NCBI RefSeq assembly: GCF_014656435.1
Contig: NZ_BNCK01000009.1
Location: forward strand, 1 to 64,000
Direction: 5' to 3'
Length of the DNA stretch: 64,000 nt
Origin: Thalassotalea marina
GTDB taxonomy: Bacteria; Pseudomonadota; Gammaproteobacteria; Enterobacterales; Alteromonadaceae
The notes below the pieces were generated by a model that saw only the letters and a program-made list of their open reading frames with translations, ran no database searches and was not told the origin of the DNA. Shown here in pieces: positions 29,222 to 37,910 of the stretch. The position numbers were made by a program, and so were the translations under genes. The first letter of the stretch is position 1; each line of letters opens with the position of its first letter.

Positions 29222-29243
29222 TGGCAAAGCCACTACTTTTTTT
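29216..29243 (+). terminator. terminator of the M49-like peptidase gene
   Basis: Perfect 9-bp stem AAGTAGTGG / CCACTACTT, loop of five, then T-run. It overlaps the stop codon of the peptidase gene and abuts the stop of the convergent prsT. Confidence 0.85.
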
Positions 29244-32036
29244 CTAAAGAGTCTTTAGCAAATCAATCGCTTCAGTTTTTTCATTAAACTGTTGTGAAGA
29301 TGAGGCAACTCGCTCCAAAAAGCGCTTCGCCTCATTTTTGCGATTTTGTCCAATTAAATTAACCGCTAAATGATACATGATTTCTGCATTATCCGATTCG
29401 ATCGCTAGAGCCTCCCTAAACAGAGGTAATGCCTTTTCTAAACTTCCTTGCTTAGTATAAGCCCATGCTAAGGTGTCTTTGATAGCTACGTGATCAGGTA
29501 CTGCAATATGTGATTTTTCAGCATATTCAACGGCCAAGTCAAAATTACTAGCCAAAATATAGACTTGAGCAATATTATTCATTAGCAAAGGTGTTTGCCC
29601 CTGCAATTTCATTTGCTCTTGATATAACGAAATAGCCTTATCGTATGTTTTTTCCATTACATATAGATCAGCTAAAGCCACCACCATCATCAGGCTATTA
29701 GGTGCTTTTTGATTCCACTTCTCTAGTAACCCTCTCGCTTGCGCCAGTTTGTTGTTACCTTTAAGCGCCTCAGACAAGCCAAAAGTCGCTTGTTGAGATT
29801 CTTCAATCTGTAACGAGTTTTTATAGTGTTTTTCCGCAAGATCATACTGTTTTGCCGCGAGATAAACATCACCTGTTAATTTTTCAGCTAACCCAGGCAA
29901 TTTAATGTGCTTTGATAGTTCATTAACAACATCTAAAGCTTTTTCAGGCTCAGCAGTTAAATTGTAGGCTTTGATTAATGCTAAATATGCAGCAAAAAAG
30001 TTGTTATTCCATGCGATTGCTTTTTTATAGTTTAAAATGGCGCCGTTAAAATCTTGTATTGCCAACTGTGCGTTGGCAAAGTTAAGTAAAACAGGAGATT
30101 TATTTGCAACATGTTTCACTGCTAACTGGAATGCACTCATAGCTTCTTTATAATCTTTCGCCTGCATATAAGCATTTGCAAGACGTTGATGAATATTTGC
30201 ATTATGGTTTTCACGGACTAAATAATCTTTAGCCAACGAAATAGCTTCATTTACATCGTTTCTGCTAATTGCAACATCAAGTAAACGATTAAGCGCTAAC
30301 TCACTTTTTCTATCAATGCTATAAGCTTTATCATAGTAATTTTTCGCCTGTGAAATTTCAGATTTTTTCCAAAATGTATCACCTATTTCAACCAACAATG
30401 GCGCACTATCAGGAAATTTTGTTAACGCAGTATTTAACCGCTGGCGTGCACTAGGTAAATCGCCATTAACCATGTCCATTCTCGCTAAATGAACGACTGC
30501 TTCCACATTCGAATTATCCAACGATGCAGCTTGTTCAAAAAGTGATTTGGCTTGTTGGTGCTGTCCTTTCATCCCTAACATTACAGCCTTTCGTTGAACT
30601 AATTTTGAATCATTTGGAACTTGCTGTAAAAGTTGTTCAACATAAACCAAAGCTTGTTCGATATTGTTACTTTCTTGCATAGCAGTCATTAATAATAACA
30701 ATGTTTCACTATTACCCTCTGATAACGCTAGCGACTTTTCCAGTGATGATATCGCGTTATTCACTTGGCCAATTTCCAGTTGCAACCTACCTAAATCCTG
30801 CCAAGCCAAGAAAAAATCAGGACGAGCTTGAGTTAAATCAAGAAAATATCGCTCGGCCTTTTCATATTCTTGAGTAGCCATGTAAGTTTTACCTAACATT
30901 CGCCAGACCTCTTTGTTGTCAGGGTCTAATAACCGAGCCTTTACCAGGTAGTTTTTGGCAGAAAAAGTTTCACCTAGAGCAAGAGAAACTTCAGCGTTTA
31001 AACGCAGCGCTCGCGTGTCATCATCAACGATATCAATATAATCACTAAGGGAGTCTTGCGCCTTTTCATACTCACCTCGATTAAAATGAACTAAGCCAGC
31101 TAAGTAAAAATAGAATGGATTTTCTTTCATTACTTGTTTAGGCATGCCGGACAAAACTGTGCTTAAATGATTTGCCGTCGCAGTCAGTTCTTCGTCCATG
31201 CCCAGTGCTGCAGAAACTATAGCTTTTAAATAGTTAGCGCGCGGCTCATTGGGTATTTCACCTAATATCACTTCAATATCAACAAGCGCTTGTTGATGCT
31301 TTTCCTGCTCAACTAACACGCTAGCTCTAGTTAACAGAGCTGGTAAATTTCTGGGATTTAGCTTAATTAGCGATGTAACAACTTGCTCAGCATTGGTTAA
31401 ATCTCCCATTTCATGGTAAATATTTGCCTTAAGTTGTATTGCTTTTTCATTAACCGCAGAAATAGCCAGAGCCTGATTAACCTGCTCCAATGCCTGTGCA
31501 AGTTGTTCTCGCTTAATTGCAACTTGTGCTAAGCCCAGGATAGCTTCGATATTATTTGGATTTAAGCGCAAAGCTTCTCGATATTCTTCACTGGCTAGTG
31601 ACGTGCTGTTTTTTTCAAACAACGCTCGCCCTTTCAACACTAAAACTTTACTTGAAAGATTATTATTACCATAAACGGGCTTAGCTAGTTTAATAACACT
31701 GTCTAATTTACTTTGTAGCAAAAGTGCTTCCAACATCAATGGCAGTACTTTTTTTTCATCAGCGTTTTTTTGTTTTGCAAACTCTAACTCAACCTCCGCA
31801 CCTGCACCGTCACCTTTAGCAATGAGTATTTCTGCCATCAATAACCTTGAAGGTAAGTGACTAGGATTATTTTTAAGCGCGTTTTTTAGATGGATTACGG
31901 CAGCGTCGAAATCCTCTACATAAAAACTTTTTAAAGCATCTTCGTAGGGTTGATTTGTTAATTGCGCGGCCATTATACCGCCCGAAAGCATTATAGAGCC
32001 CACCACAATTAAACTAGGGACAAAGTGCCTTTTCAT
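29244..32036 (-). CDS. prsT: PEP-CTERM system TPR-repeat protein PrsT
   Basis: About 930 residues: a signal peptide (MKRHFVPSLIVV...MAA) and then tetratricopeptide repeats along almost the whole length. The N-terminal block (DAAVIHLKNALKNNPSHLPSRLLMAEI) matches the PrsT family that accompanies exosortase/PEP-CTERM and exopolysaccharide loci. It is usually called a lipoprotein, but no lipobox Cys is seen here. ATG 32036 has AGGA at 9 bases; the frame opens from a GTG at 32045. Divergent from a PEP-CTERM gene, which supports the call. No exosortase or EPS gene is in the window. Confidence 0.85.
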   Translation of the reverse strand: MKRHFVPSLIVVGSIMLSGGIMAAQLTNQPYEDALKSFYVEDFDAAVIHLKNALKNNPSHLPSRLLMAEILIAKGDGAGAEVELEFAKQKNADEKKVLPLMLEALLLQSKLDSVIKLAKPVYGNNNLSSKVLVLKGRALFEKNSTSLASEEYREALRLNPNNIEAILGLAQVAIKREQLAQALEQVNQALAISAVNEKAIQLKANIYHEMGDLTNAEQVVTSLIKLNPRNLPALLTRASVLVEQEKHQQALVDIEVILGEIPNEPRANYLKAIVSAALGMDEELTATANHLSTVLSGMPKQVMKENPFYFYLAGLVHFNRGEYEKAQDSLSDYIDIVDDDTRALRLNAEVSLALGETFSAKNYLVKARLLDPDNKEVWRMLGKTYMATQEYEKAERYFLDLTQARPDFFLAWQDLGRLQLEIGQVNNAISSLEKSLALSEGNSETLLLLMTAMQESNNIEQALVYVEQLLQQVPNDSKLVQRKAVMLGMKGQHQQAKSLFEQAASLDNSNVEAVVHLARMDMVNGDLPSARQRLNTALTKFPDSAPLLVEIGDTFWKKSEISQAKNYYDKAYSIDRKSELALNRLLDVAISRNDVNEAISLAKDYLVRENHNANIHQRLANAYMQAKDYKEAMSAFQLAVKHVANKSPVLLNFANAQLAIQDFNGAILNYKKAIAWNNNFFAAYLALIKAYNLTAEPEKALDVVNELSKHIKLPGLAEKLTGDVYLAAKQYDLAEKHYKNSLQIEESQQATFGLSEALKGNNKLAQARGLLEKWNQKAPNSLMMVVALADLYVMEKTYDKAISLYQEQMKLQGQTPLLMNNIAQVYILASNFDLAVEYAEKSHIAVPDHVAIKDTLAWAYTKQGSLEKALPLFREALAIESDNAEIMYHLAVNLIGQNRKNEAKRFLERVASSSQQFNEKTEAIDLLKTL

Positions 32037-32215
32037 GAATATCACTTCCTAATGCAAGTAAATAAATAGTTAATTTAAAGTTATCTTATGCTATCAATGC
32101 AATTTAACTCAAGCAGAAATAAATGTGTCGATATTATTTACATTATGTGTATAATTTGTGCTAGTGATTGTGAGAAATAACAGTAATCAATTGAATAGAT
32201 TAATATTTTTGATGT

Positions 32216-32231
32216 TGGCATTAACTGTGCT
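32216..32231 (+). promoter_or_regulatory. sigma-54 (RpoN) promoter of the PEP-CTERM gene
   Basis: TGGCATTAACTGTGCT has the invariant GG (32217-32218) and GC (32229-32230) separated by exactly 10 bp, and TGGCA matches the -24 consensus. It ends 53 bp before the start codon of the PEP-CTERM protein. Several PEP-CTERM systems encode the sigma-54 regulators PrsK/PrsR, so this fits known biology. Confidence 0.7.
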
Positions 32232-32284
32232 TAAAGTTGAACATAAACCAGAGTACGGTATAAAGAGCATAAAAGGTAAAAAGC

Positions 32285-33103
32285 ATGAAGTTAGTTAAAT
32301 GGATTATTACAGGAGCAAGCTTCGCATCTGCGATGTTAGTGAACGCAAGTTCAATTTCACCTACAGATTTCGCCACTCAAACAATAAGTGATAACTACAT
32401 TGGTGCTGGCGCAAGCGGAGATGTCTACGGCTCTACACGTAAATACGATGTAGACAAAATGACGGTAAAACGCGAAGGCACAACAATGACCGTTGATATT
32501 TTCACCTCTTTTTGGAATGACGTGAACAGCACTATAAAATTTGGTGACTTGTTTATGGCGACAGGAAATGGAATTGATAACCCGTGGAACCCTTATGGCT
32601 CAGGAAGTTACCAAAATGATCGTTCATCTGACTCTTATCGTAATAATTCAGGAACAGACTGGAACTATGTTTACGATTTAGAGGGCAATCGCAGTAGAAC
32701 TAGTGGTATAGGCCGCCTAAAATCAGGTTTTAATCGCTCAGACCTTTACACTTCTAGTGATGAGATGGGTAGCAATGGCCATCGTTATGACCAAGCAGTT
32801 AGAATTAAAGATCGTAGTCATCAAACAACTCATGACACTTCAAATTGGTCAATTGGCTCACAGGAATATTTTATAGCGGGCACGTCTTATAGAAACCTTA
32901 GACTAACATTTGATGTGGCTGGCACTGCATTAGCATCAGCACATCAAATAGCGTTTCGTTGGACGATGACATGTGCTAACGATATTATTGAAGGATTAGT
33001 TTCTGTATCGCCAGGCGATACAACAACACCAATTCCAGCTCCTCAAACTATCGCTTTAATGCTTCTTGGTTTAGCAGGCCTAAGCTTGCGAAAAAGAGCA
33101 TAA
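32285..33103 (+). CDS. PEP-CTERM sorting-domain protein of unknown function
   Basis: 272 residues. It has a signal peptide (about 1-22), a secreted domain rich in Ser/Thr/Asn/Gly/Asp with aromatic residues (about 23-240), and a C-terminal sorting signal IPAPQTIALMLLGLAGLSLRKRA. That signal has the proline motif, membrane helix and basic end expected for exosortase recognition. The usual PEP is PAP here. The conserved-looking WTMTCANDIIEG precedes the sorting signal and contains the only Cys. It is likely anchored or released at the surface and linked to exopolysaccharide. A sigma-54 promoter lies upstream and a terminator downstream. Confidence 0.85.
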   Translation: MKLVKWIITGASFASAMLVNASSISPTDFATQTISDNYIGAGASGDVYGSTRKYDVDKMTVKREGTTMTVDIFTSFWNDVNSTIKFGDLFMATGNGIDNPWNPYGSGSYQNDRSSDSYRNNSGTDWNYVYDLEGNRSRTSGIGRLKSGFNRSDLYTSSDEMGSNGHRYDQAVRIKDRSHQTTHDTSNWSIGSQEYFIAGTSYRNLRLTFDVAGTALASAHQIAFRWTMTCANDIIEGLVSVSPGDTTTPIPAPQTIALMLLGLAGLSLRKRA

Positions 33104-33116
33104 AGAAAAATTAAGT

Positions 33117-33146
33117 AATAAAAAAGCGACCTAAGGTCGCTTTTTT
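33117..33146. terminator. bidirectional terminator between the PEP-CTERM gene and the DTW gene
   Basis: Stem AAAAAAGCGACC / GGTCGCTTTTTT, nearly perfect and U-tailed on both strands, between convergent genes. Confidence 0.9.
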
Positions 33147-33154
33147 ATTACTCG

Positions 33155-33901
33155 CTACCTACTCGGTAAGTTTGACAAGAATGCTTGATACCTCTGTTCA
33201 ACATCAGGGTTGGCGAGATTAGTTTGACACACGCTTTTCTGATAGCGATAGCTAAAAAGTTCTGACCACAGTAACAAATGCATTGAAGGTAAATGGTCAT
33301 TATTTAATTGCAACAACAAACTAGCGACTTCTGCCGTTGATAATTGTCCTTCTTTACTCGCCTTTCGAAGAAAATATTCTGACTTAAAAGATAACGCTTC
33401 CAGTGTATCATTACTCAACGAAATCACAGGCATGTTAGTCAGATAAGGACTTTTGCGAAACATCTTCTTCGCTTCTTGCCAACTGCCATCAAGCATGACA
33501 AACAAAGGAGTTTTGCTTGTCGATAAACTATCCAATTCTTTAACAACAGGCCTGTTATCAAATATATACTCCTCGGGAAAGACTACATACGGCTGATATC
33601 GTTCATCTTTTAAAGTCTGTAATAATTTGTTGTCAACGGTCGTTCTAGACCATAAATACGCTTCAGTATCAGGAATAACGTCAGCAATAAGTCTCCCAGT
33701 ATTACTTGGCTTTAATACTTCGATGTCATGCATCAGTAGCACAAACTTGCATTTGCTACCTGTTTGCACCCTTATATCACAAATACAATTATCCATCGCC
33801 AACTGGCAATATTGGCAGCGATTAACTTTACAACCTCTGGCTCTAAAGGGTTTAGTCGATTGAGATTTTCGTTTGAAATACAACTGATGAACGGCGTGCA
33901 T
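33155..33901 (-). CDS. tapT: DTW-domain tRNA-uridine aminocarboxypropyltransferase
   Basis: About 248 residues. A Cys-rich zinc-binding start (CKVNRCQYCQLAMDNCICD) is followed by the DTW domain with LLMHDIE, SNTGRL and the signature DGSWQEAKKM (normally DGTWxxA). Enzymes of this family (E. coli TapT/YfiP) put the aminocarboxypropyl group of SAM on U47 of tRNAs. The open frame extends to 33970, but that start lies inside the yggN terminator; ATG 33901 is a better guess although it lacks a clear ribosome site. Confidence 0.85.
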   Translation of the reverse strand: MHAVHQLYFKRKSQSTKPFRARGCKVNRCQYCQLAMDNCICDIRVQTGSKCKFVLLMHDIEVLKPSNTGRLIADVIPDTEAYLWSRTTVDNKLLQTLKDERYQPYVVFPEEYIFDNRPVVKELDSLSTSKTPLFVMLDGSWQEAKKMFRKSPYLTNMPVISLSNDTLEALSFKSEYFLRKASKEGQLSTAEVASLLLQLNNDHLPSMHLLLWSELFSYRYQKSVCQTNLANPDVEQRYQAFLSNLPSR

Positions 33902-33950
33902 TGAGGTAACTAAGTGATAATTTTTTAATATTTTAATCGATTCACAAATA

Positions 33951-33975
33951 AAAAAAAGGCATGAAACCATGCCTT
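33951..33975 (-). terminator. terminator of yggN-like gene
   Basis: Perfect 8-bp stem AAGGCATG / CATGCCTT, 4-nt loop, with a long T-run on the minus strand. Confidence 0.85.
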
Positions 33976-34005
33976 AGAAGTTACAGAGAAAAAATATAAA
34001 ATTAT

Positions 34006-34797
34006 CTAAGCTTTTTTATGTGATGATTTATCAACTACAATTACATTTACCTGTGGCATCTCTTCAATATTCGATTTCAATTTTTCTTCTAGTTGATCAA
34101 TTTCATATACAGAGTGGCATAAACGTTCACCTTGGGCTTCAATTAGCTCACCTCGTTGCTCCATTTGAGCTTCAATTTGCGAACCAAAGTCTTCCATTTT
34201 TGCTTCAAAGGCATCCATATCGCCTGAGAATAGCATTTGTTGCCCTACCGCTACTAACAAAGTACCCATTGAATTTTTTACCGTGTCTTGCACCATATCA
34301 CTAATTTTTTGGCCAAACTCTTCTGTAAAAAAGTCATCTTGCAAATTGCCATTTTCGTCAATTGTAAAATCATTAACATCAAACTGGCTATTTACGTCAT
34401 TTCTTATTTCCGTTAACTGGCGAGTTAAGTTGACCGATATGTCGTTACCTTCTCCTAAAATTTCGGAGAAAGCCAAATTTACACCTTCAGCAGCAAGATC
34501 GATTGCATCGATAGCTATGCGTTTCGCTTCAGTCGGTACAACCCGAAGTTTAGTTGAATATTCATTTACAAGTTTTTCTTGATTTGAATCTAACGAAATT
34601 GTTTTACCATCAACGATTAGTGTTTGATTATCAATGATTTGATATAACGGCTTGTTATTTTTAGTGAAGGTGATCACGTTTTGTTTGATAGAAATACCCG
34701 CGTTTAAATCAACATCACACGAGTTAGAAGAAAAGTGTACATCGTGCGCTACTGCACTTCCTGACAATAAAATAGCACTGGCAATTAAAGTTTTCAT
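34006..34797 (-). CDS. yggN: YggN family periplasmic protein (DUF2884)
   Basis: 263 residues: signal peptide (about 1-17, ending VAH|D), a short N-terminal domain with a Cys, a long helical segment, and a C-terminal region rich in Gln/Glu/Met that looks coiled-coil (MEDFGSQIEAQMEQRGELIEAQGERLCHSVYEIDQLEEKL). It resembles E. coli YggN in length and layout. Function unknown. Single gene with its own terminator. Confidence 0.8.
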   Translation of the reverse strand: MKTLIASAILLSGSAVAHDVHFSSNSCDVDLNAGISIKQNVITFTKNNKPLYQIIDNQTLIVDGKTISLDSNQEKLVNEYSTKLRVVPTEAKRIAIDAIDLAAEGVNLAFSEILGEGNDISVNLTRQLTEIRNDVNSQFDVNDFTIDENGNLQDDFFTEEFGQKISDMVQDTVKNSMGTLLVAVGQQMLFSGDMDAFEAKMEDFGSQIEAQMEQRGELIEAQGERLCHSVYEIDQLEEKLKSNIEEMPQVNVIVVDKSSHKKA

Positions 34798-35081
34798 AAA
34801 CAGTATTCCTATGAATGTTTTTGTTAAACATGCTATACAAACCTAATGCCAGAATGTATCACATTGAATTTATTAACTTTTAATTAGAAAACCATTAAAT
34901 ACAACTGGTTAAATTAACCAATTAATTGCATTATCGCTAAATATTAGTTTACTTGGCTAAATCTAAAAATTTGCAAATAAAAACCAGCCATATTGATAGG
35001 ATAAAAAATAAAAAACTTAATATCGTAATAAATTTTCAAAGCCATGTACTAACAATCATACATATTGTAAGGAGGTTAGCG

Positions 35082-35732
35082 ATGCGATTAAACATGAAAA
35101 AGATGTGGCGAGAAAATAAGTCGTTTATTATTTTTATTGCTCTAATGCTGGTATTTAGAAGTGCTGTTGCAGACTGGAACGATGTACCTACAGGCTCTAT
35201 GAAGCCAACCATTGTTGAGGGCGACCGTATATACGTAGACAAATTAGCGTACGATATTAACATACCTTTTGTTGGTTATTCCGTTTATAAACTTAACGAT
35301 CCTAAAACTAACGACATCATTATATTTAATTCAATAAAAGCAGATAAGCGCTTGGTCAAGCGTGTTATTGGTGTGCCGGGCGACATAGTTTCACTTAAGA
35401 ACAATAAACTTGTAATCAATGGTAAAGCAGTTACTTATCATGACGAAGTCAATAAACAAGGTGTTAGCATTTTAACTGAATTATTATCAACAAACGGACA
35501 TAGAATCCAAGTTACTGAGAATCAAGCACCATATAGTAGCTTTCCTTCGGTAAAGGTGCCGGAGAATCACTATCTAGTTTTAGGTGACAATAGAGACAAC
35601 AGCGCAGATTCTAGAGTTATAGGATTTGTTCCGCGAAATGAAATAATAGGCCGCACAAATAAAGTCATTTTATCTTTAGATTATGAAAATTATTTTTTAC
35701 CAAGGCTTAACAGGTTTTTTAAAGACATATAA
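35082..35732 (+). CDS. lepB: signal peptidase I, short single-anchor form
   Basis: 216-residue membrane serine protease that removes Sec/Tat signal peptides. One N-terminal transmembrane segment (about 14-30), then box B PTGSMKPT with the catalytic Ser, box D KRLVKRVIGVPGD with the catalytic Lys, and box E GDNRDNSADSR. The start is fixed by a near-perfect TAAGGAGG 6 bases before ATG 35082, although the frame opens earlier. It is shorter than the two-anchor E. coli LepB (324), and no lepA/rnc/era neighbours are present. It may therefore be a second paralogue. Confidence 0.88.
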   Translation: MRLNMKKMWRENKSFIIFIALMLVFRSAVADWNDVPTGSMKPTIVEGDRIYVDKLAYDINIPFVGYSVYKLNDPKTNDIIIFNSIKADKRLVKRVIGVPGDIVSLKNNKLVINGKAVTYHDEVNKQGVSILTELLSTNGHRIQVTENQAPYSSFPSVKVPENHYLVLGDNRDNSADSRVIGFVPRNEIIGRTNKVILSLDYENYFLPRLNRFFKDI

Positions 35733-35746
35733 AAGAAAAGGATTTT

Positions 35747-35782
35747 AAAAAGGCCTACTTAGTTTAAGTAGGCCTTCTTTTA
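35747..35782. terminator. terminator between lepB-like gene and hpf
   Basis: Perfect 12-bp stem AAGGCCTACTTA / TAAGTAGGCCTT with a 3-nt loop, A-rich left and T-rich right, between convergent genes. Confidence 0.88.
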
Positions 35783-35786
35783 CGTA

Positions 35787-36143
35787 TTAACTAAAGTTAG
35801 TTTCTTGTACCTTTTCATAGGCAATATCGGGGGCCGTTGAAAAAGGCTTTTCGTGCAATTTTGCTTTGAGTTGTCCTTTACGGTGTTTTAAAGCAGCATC
35901 TAATTTTTTACCTGCCGCTGCTATCGCAGGATACATAACTTCTTCGTTCGCAGACACAGATACCGCAGTGCCTTCATAGTTTGTTGTCAATTCAACGTAA
36001 TGTTTGCCATGCGCTTTAGTGATGATGGCGTCAATCGATATAATGGTTGGGAAATGGGTAGCAATCTTTGCAAACTTTTCTTCAATATGTTCTTTTACAG
36101 AAGCAGTAACTTCAACATGGTGACCAGAAACATTTATCTTCAT
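35787..36143 (-). CDS. hpf: ribosome hibernation promoting factor, short form
   Basis: 118-residue S30AE/YfiA family protein that binds the 30S decoding region and causes 100S dimers or dormant 70S in stationary phase. Beta-alpha-beta-beta-beta-alpha pattern with MKINVSGHHVEVT at the start and NEEVMYPAIAAAGKKLDAALKHRKGQLK at the end. AAGGA 7 bases upstream supports ATG 36143 rather than the open-frame start at 36170. It has the extended tail of RaiA-like proteins but lacks a long-form dimerisation domain; Hpf versus RaiA cannot be settled by eye. Confidence 0.88.
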   Translation of the reverse strand: MKINVSGHHVEVTASVKEHIEEKFAKIATHFPTIISIDAIITKAHGKHYVELTTNYEGTAVSVSANEEVMYPAIAAAGKKLDAALKHRKGQLKAKLHEKPFSTAPDIAYEKVQETNFS

Positions 36144-36468
36144 AGCATATCCTTTTTCGTTGTTACTCATATATGAATTTAGGGCTTAAAAATAAAAAGG
36201 CAAGTGAAATAAACTAAAAACTTGCGTTAAATCACCAAATGAATAATCCCCCCTCACTTTCTGTACACTATTCAGTCACACACTGTTTTTTAAAAGCGTA
36301 TTAGACTTGAGCAAAGATCTTATTTATTAAAACCTCATTACGCTTTTAGCAACTAGACTTAGAAAATGGCCTGTTTATAGCAATTTTTTTCTAAGACTGT
36401 TACGTAACTAGTAGATTCTTAGGTATAATTCTGCCGATTTTTTAATAGTAAACCCGAGAATTATTTTC
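36144..36468. other. intergenic region between hpf and the acyltransferase gene
   Basis: Divergent promoter region, AT-rich, no reading frame. It holds a likely rightward promoter with a palindrome over its -35 (listed separately). Nothing else stands out. Confidence 0.5.
36399..36429 (+). promoter_or_regulatory. probable promoter with palindromic operator for the acyltransferase gene
   Basis: Perfect -10 TATAAT at 36424-36429, 40 bp before the start codon. The -35 region overlaps a perfect 10-bp palindrome GTTACGTAAC (36399-36408), which could be a regulator site. The -35 match is weak, consistent with a regulated promoter. Confidence 0.45.
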
Positions 36469-37572
36469 ATGTTTGATGACATTCGCCCGTATCAAGATAC
36501 CGAAGTTCAGCAAATTGCCGAATCTTTGCTTAATGAGCGCGAGTTTTTGAATTCAGTTGCTGCCATTTCTTTACCAACAATGTATAAATTTTGGCCTGGT
36601 GGAGCTCGTTATATCGTGAAAAAGTCGATGACAGCAAAGGCAGCAAAACTACAAACAATCAAAAGTATTCAGTTATTGGTGTCTGGCTATTTAACAAAAC
36701 TAATTAAAACAACCATTACAGAACTTACATACTCAGGTATTGAACACCTTGATAAAAACAAACCCACGTTATTTATCAGTAATCATCGAGATATTGTGTT
36801 AGATGTTGCGCTGATTAACCATGTCCTTCATGAGAATGGCATGGAAACGGTAGAGGCTGCTGTAGGTGACAACCTTTTAAGCAAACGTTGGGTGGAAGAT
36901 TTAATGCGTTTAAATAAAAGTTTTATTGTTAAACGCAGCGAAAAAAACAAACGTGCTATGTTGATGGCGTCAAAACAGCTCTCTGCATACATTCATCATA
37001 GCTTGGTAGAAAAGCAACATAACATTTGGATCGCGCAAAAAGAAGGTCGAGCTAAGGATGGAGTCGATAAAACTAACGCCGCTCTTATTTCAATGTTATT
37101 ACTTAACAAGCCGAAAGAAACCCCAATTTCACAGTATCTTTCGACATTAAATATTGTCCCTGTCGCTATTTCTTATGAATTTGATCCTTGTGATCAAGAT
37201 AAAGCAAGAGAGCTTGCGCAAAAGGCGGTATCTGGTCACTATCAAAAAGAAGAACATGAAGATCTAAAAAGTATCACTTTAGGTCTAATGGGGCAAAAAG
37301 GTCGAGTCAACCTCACGTTTTGCCCGCCATTGACTGGTGAGTTTAATGACAGTAAAGAAATTGCCGAATCTATAGATCAACAAATCATCGCTAACTATAA
37401 GCTTTACCCTAGCAATAACAATGCATATGAATATTTACAAGCTGGTGATAACAAATTGATTCAGATATTTTCTGAGCGCACACAAACATTAACTGACGAA
37501 CAACGTCATTGGTTACTTACCATGTATGCTAACCCCGTTATTTCCAAAAAGCAGCTTCAGCAACTGAGATAA
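36469..37572 (+). CDS. 1-acyl-sn-glycerol-3-phosphate acyltransferase-like protein
   Basis: 367 residues with a PlsC-type acyltransferase domain in the middle: the motif I variant NHRDIVLD (HX4D, about residue 105) and an EGRAKDG motif III-like segment around residue 190. The N- and C-terminal extensions are not part of PlsC. No strong membrane segment is seen apart from a short hydrophobic stretch near 70. Likely acylates a glycerophosphate or related lipid; the exact acceptor is unknown. Single gene, with a promoter and palindrome upstream. Confidence 0.8.
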   Translation: MFDDIRPYQDTEVQQIAESLLNEREFLNSVAAISLPTMYKFWPGGARYIVKKSMTAKAAKLQTIKSIQLLVSGYLTKLIKTTITELTYSGIEHLDKNKPTLFISNHRDIVLDVALINHVLHENGMETVEAAVGDNLLSKRWVEDLMRLNKSFIVKRSEKNKRAMLMASKQLSAYIHHSLVEKQHNIWIAQKEGRAKDGVDKTNAALISMLLLNKPKETPISQYLSTLNIVPVAISYEFDPCDQDKARELAQKAVSGHYQKEEHEDLKSITLGLMGQKGRVNLTFCPPLTGEFNDSKEIAESIDQQIIANYKLYPSNNNAYEYLQAGDNKLIQIFSERTQTLTDEQRHWLLTMYANPVISKKQLQQLR

Positions 37573-37589
37573 GACTTATCCTTCTCGTT

Positions 37590-37910
37590 TTATGGCGTGA
37601 TGAATTGTGTTAACAAATAAAACGTCACGCCGCTGATCAACAACGTAGCATAAACACTTTTTGTTCGATATGCCACACCAATTGCTAAAATACCTGCGAT
37701 AAAATAAGGATTTGAGAGTGACGTTAGTGAGCTCTCTTTTTCTAAAAATATTATTGGTGCCCAAATTGCCGTTAGAACAGCCGGCGCACTAAAACTTAGA
37801 AAAGTAACCATTTTACCTTTAATTACTATAGGTAATTTGGGGTGTAGCATTAAGTAGCGACTACTAAAAGTGATACAAGCCATTAATAATATTATGGTAA
37901 TTGTCATCAT
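37590..37910 (-). CDS. azlD: AzlD family branched-chain amino acid export subunit
   Basis: 106-residue protein with three to four hydrophobic helices (SRYLMLHPKLP, FLSFSAPAVLTAIWAPIIFL) typical of AzlD. It partners with AzlC as the small subunit of an LIV-E type exporter. It overlaps azlC by 4 bases (ATGA) and is the last gene of a probable araC-azlC-azlD operon. Confidence 0.88.
   Translation of the reverse strand: MMTITIILLMACITFSSRYLMLHPKLPIVIKGKMVTFLSFSAPAVLTAIWAPIIFLEKESSLTSLSNPYFIAGILAIGVAYRTKSVYATLLISGVTFYLLTQFITP

Noticed and set aside
33902..33970. N-terminal extension of the DTW-domain protein
   Set aside because: The extra 23 codons lie over the terminator hairpin of the upstream gene and match nothing in the family.
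37576..37764. 62-codon frame overlapping azlD
   Set aside because: azlD explains the region in another frame with proper transmembrane pattern and ATGA coupling.
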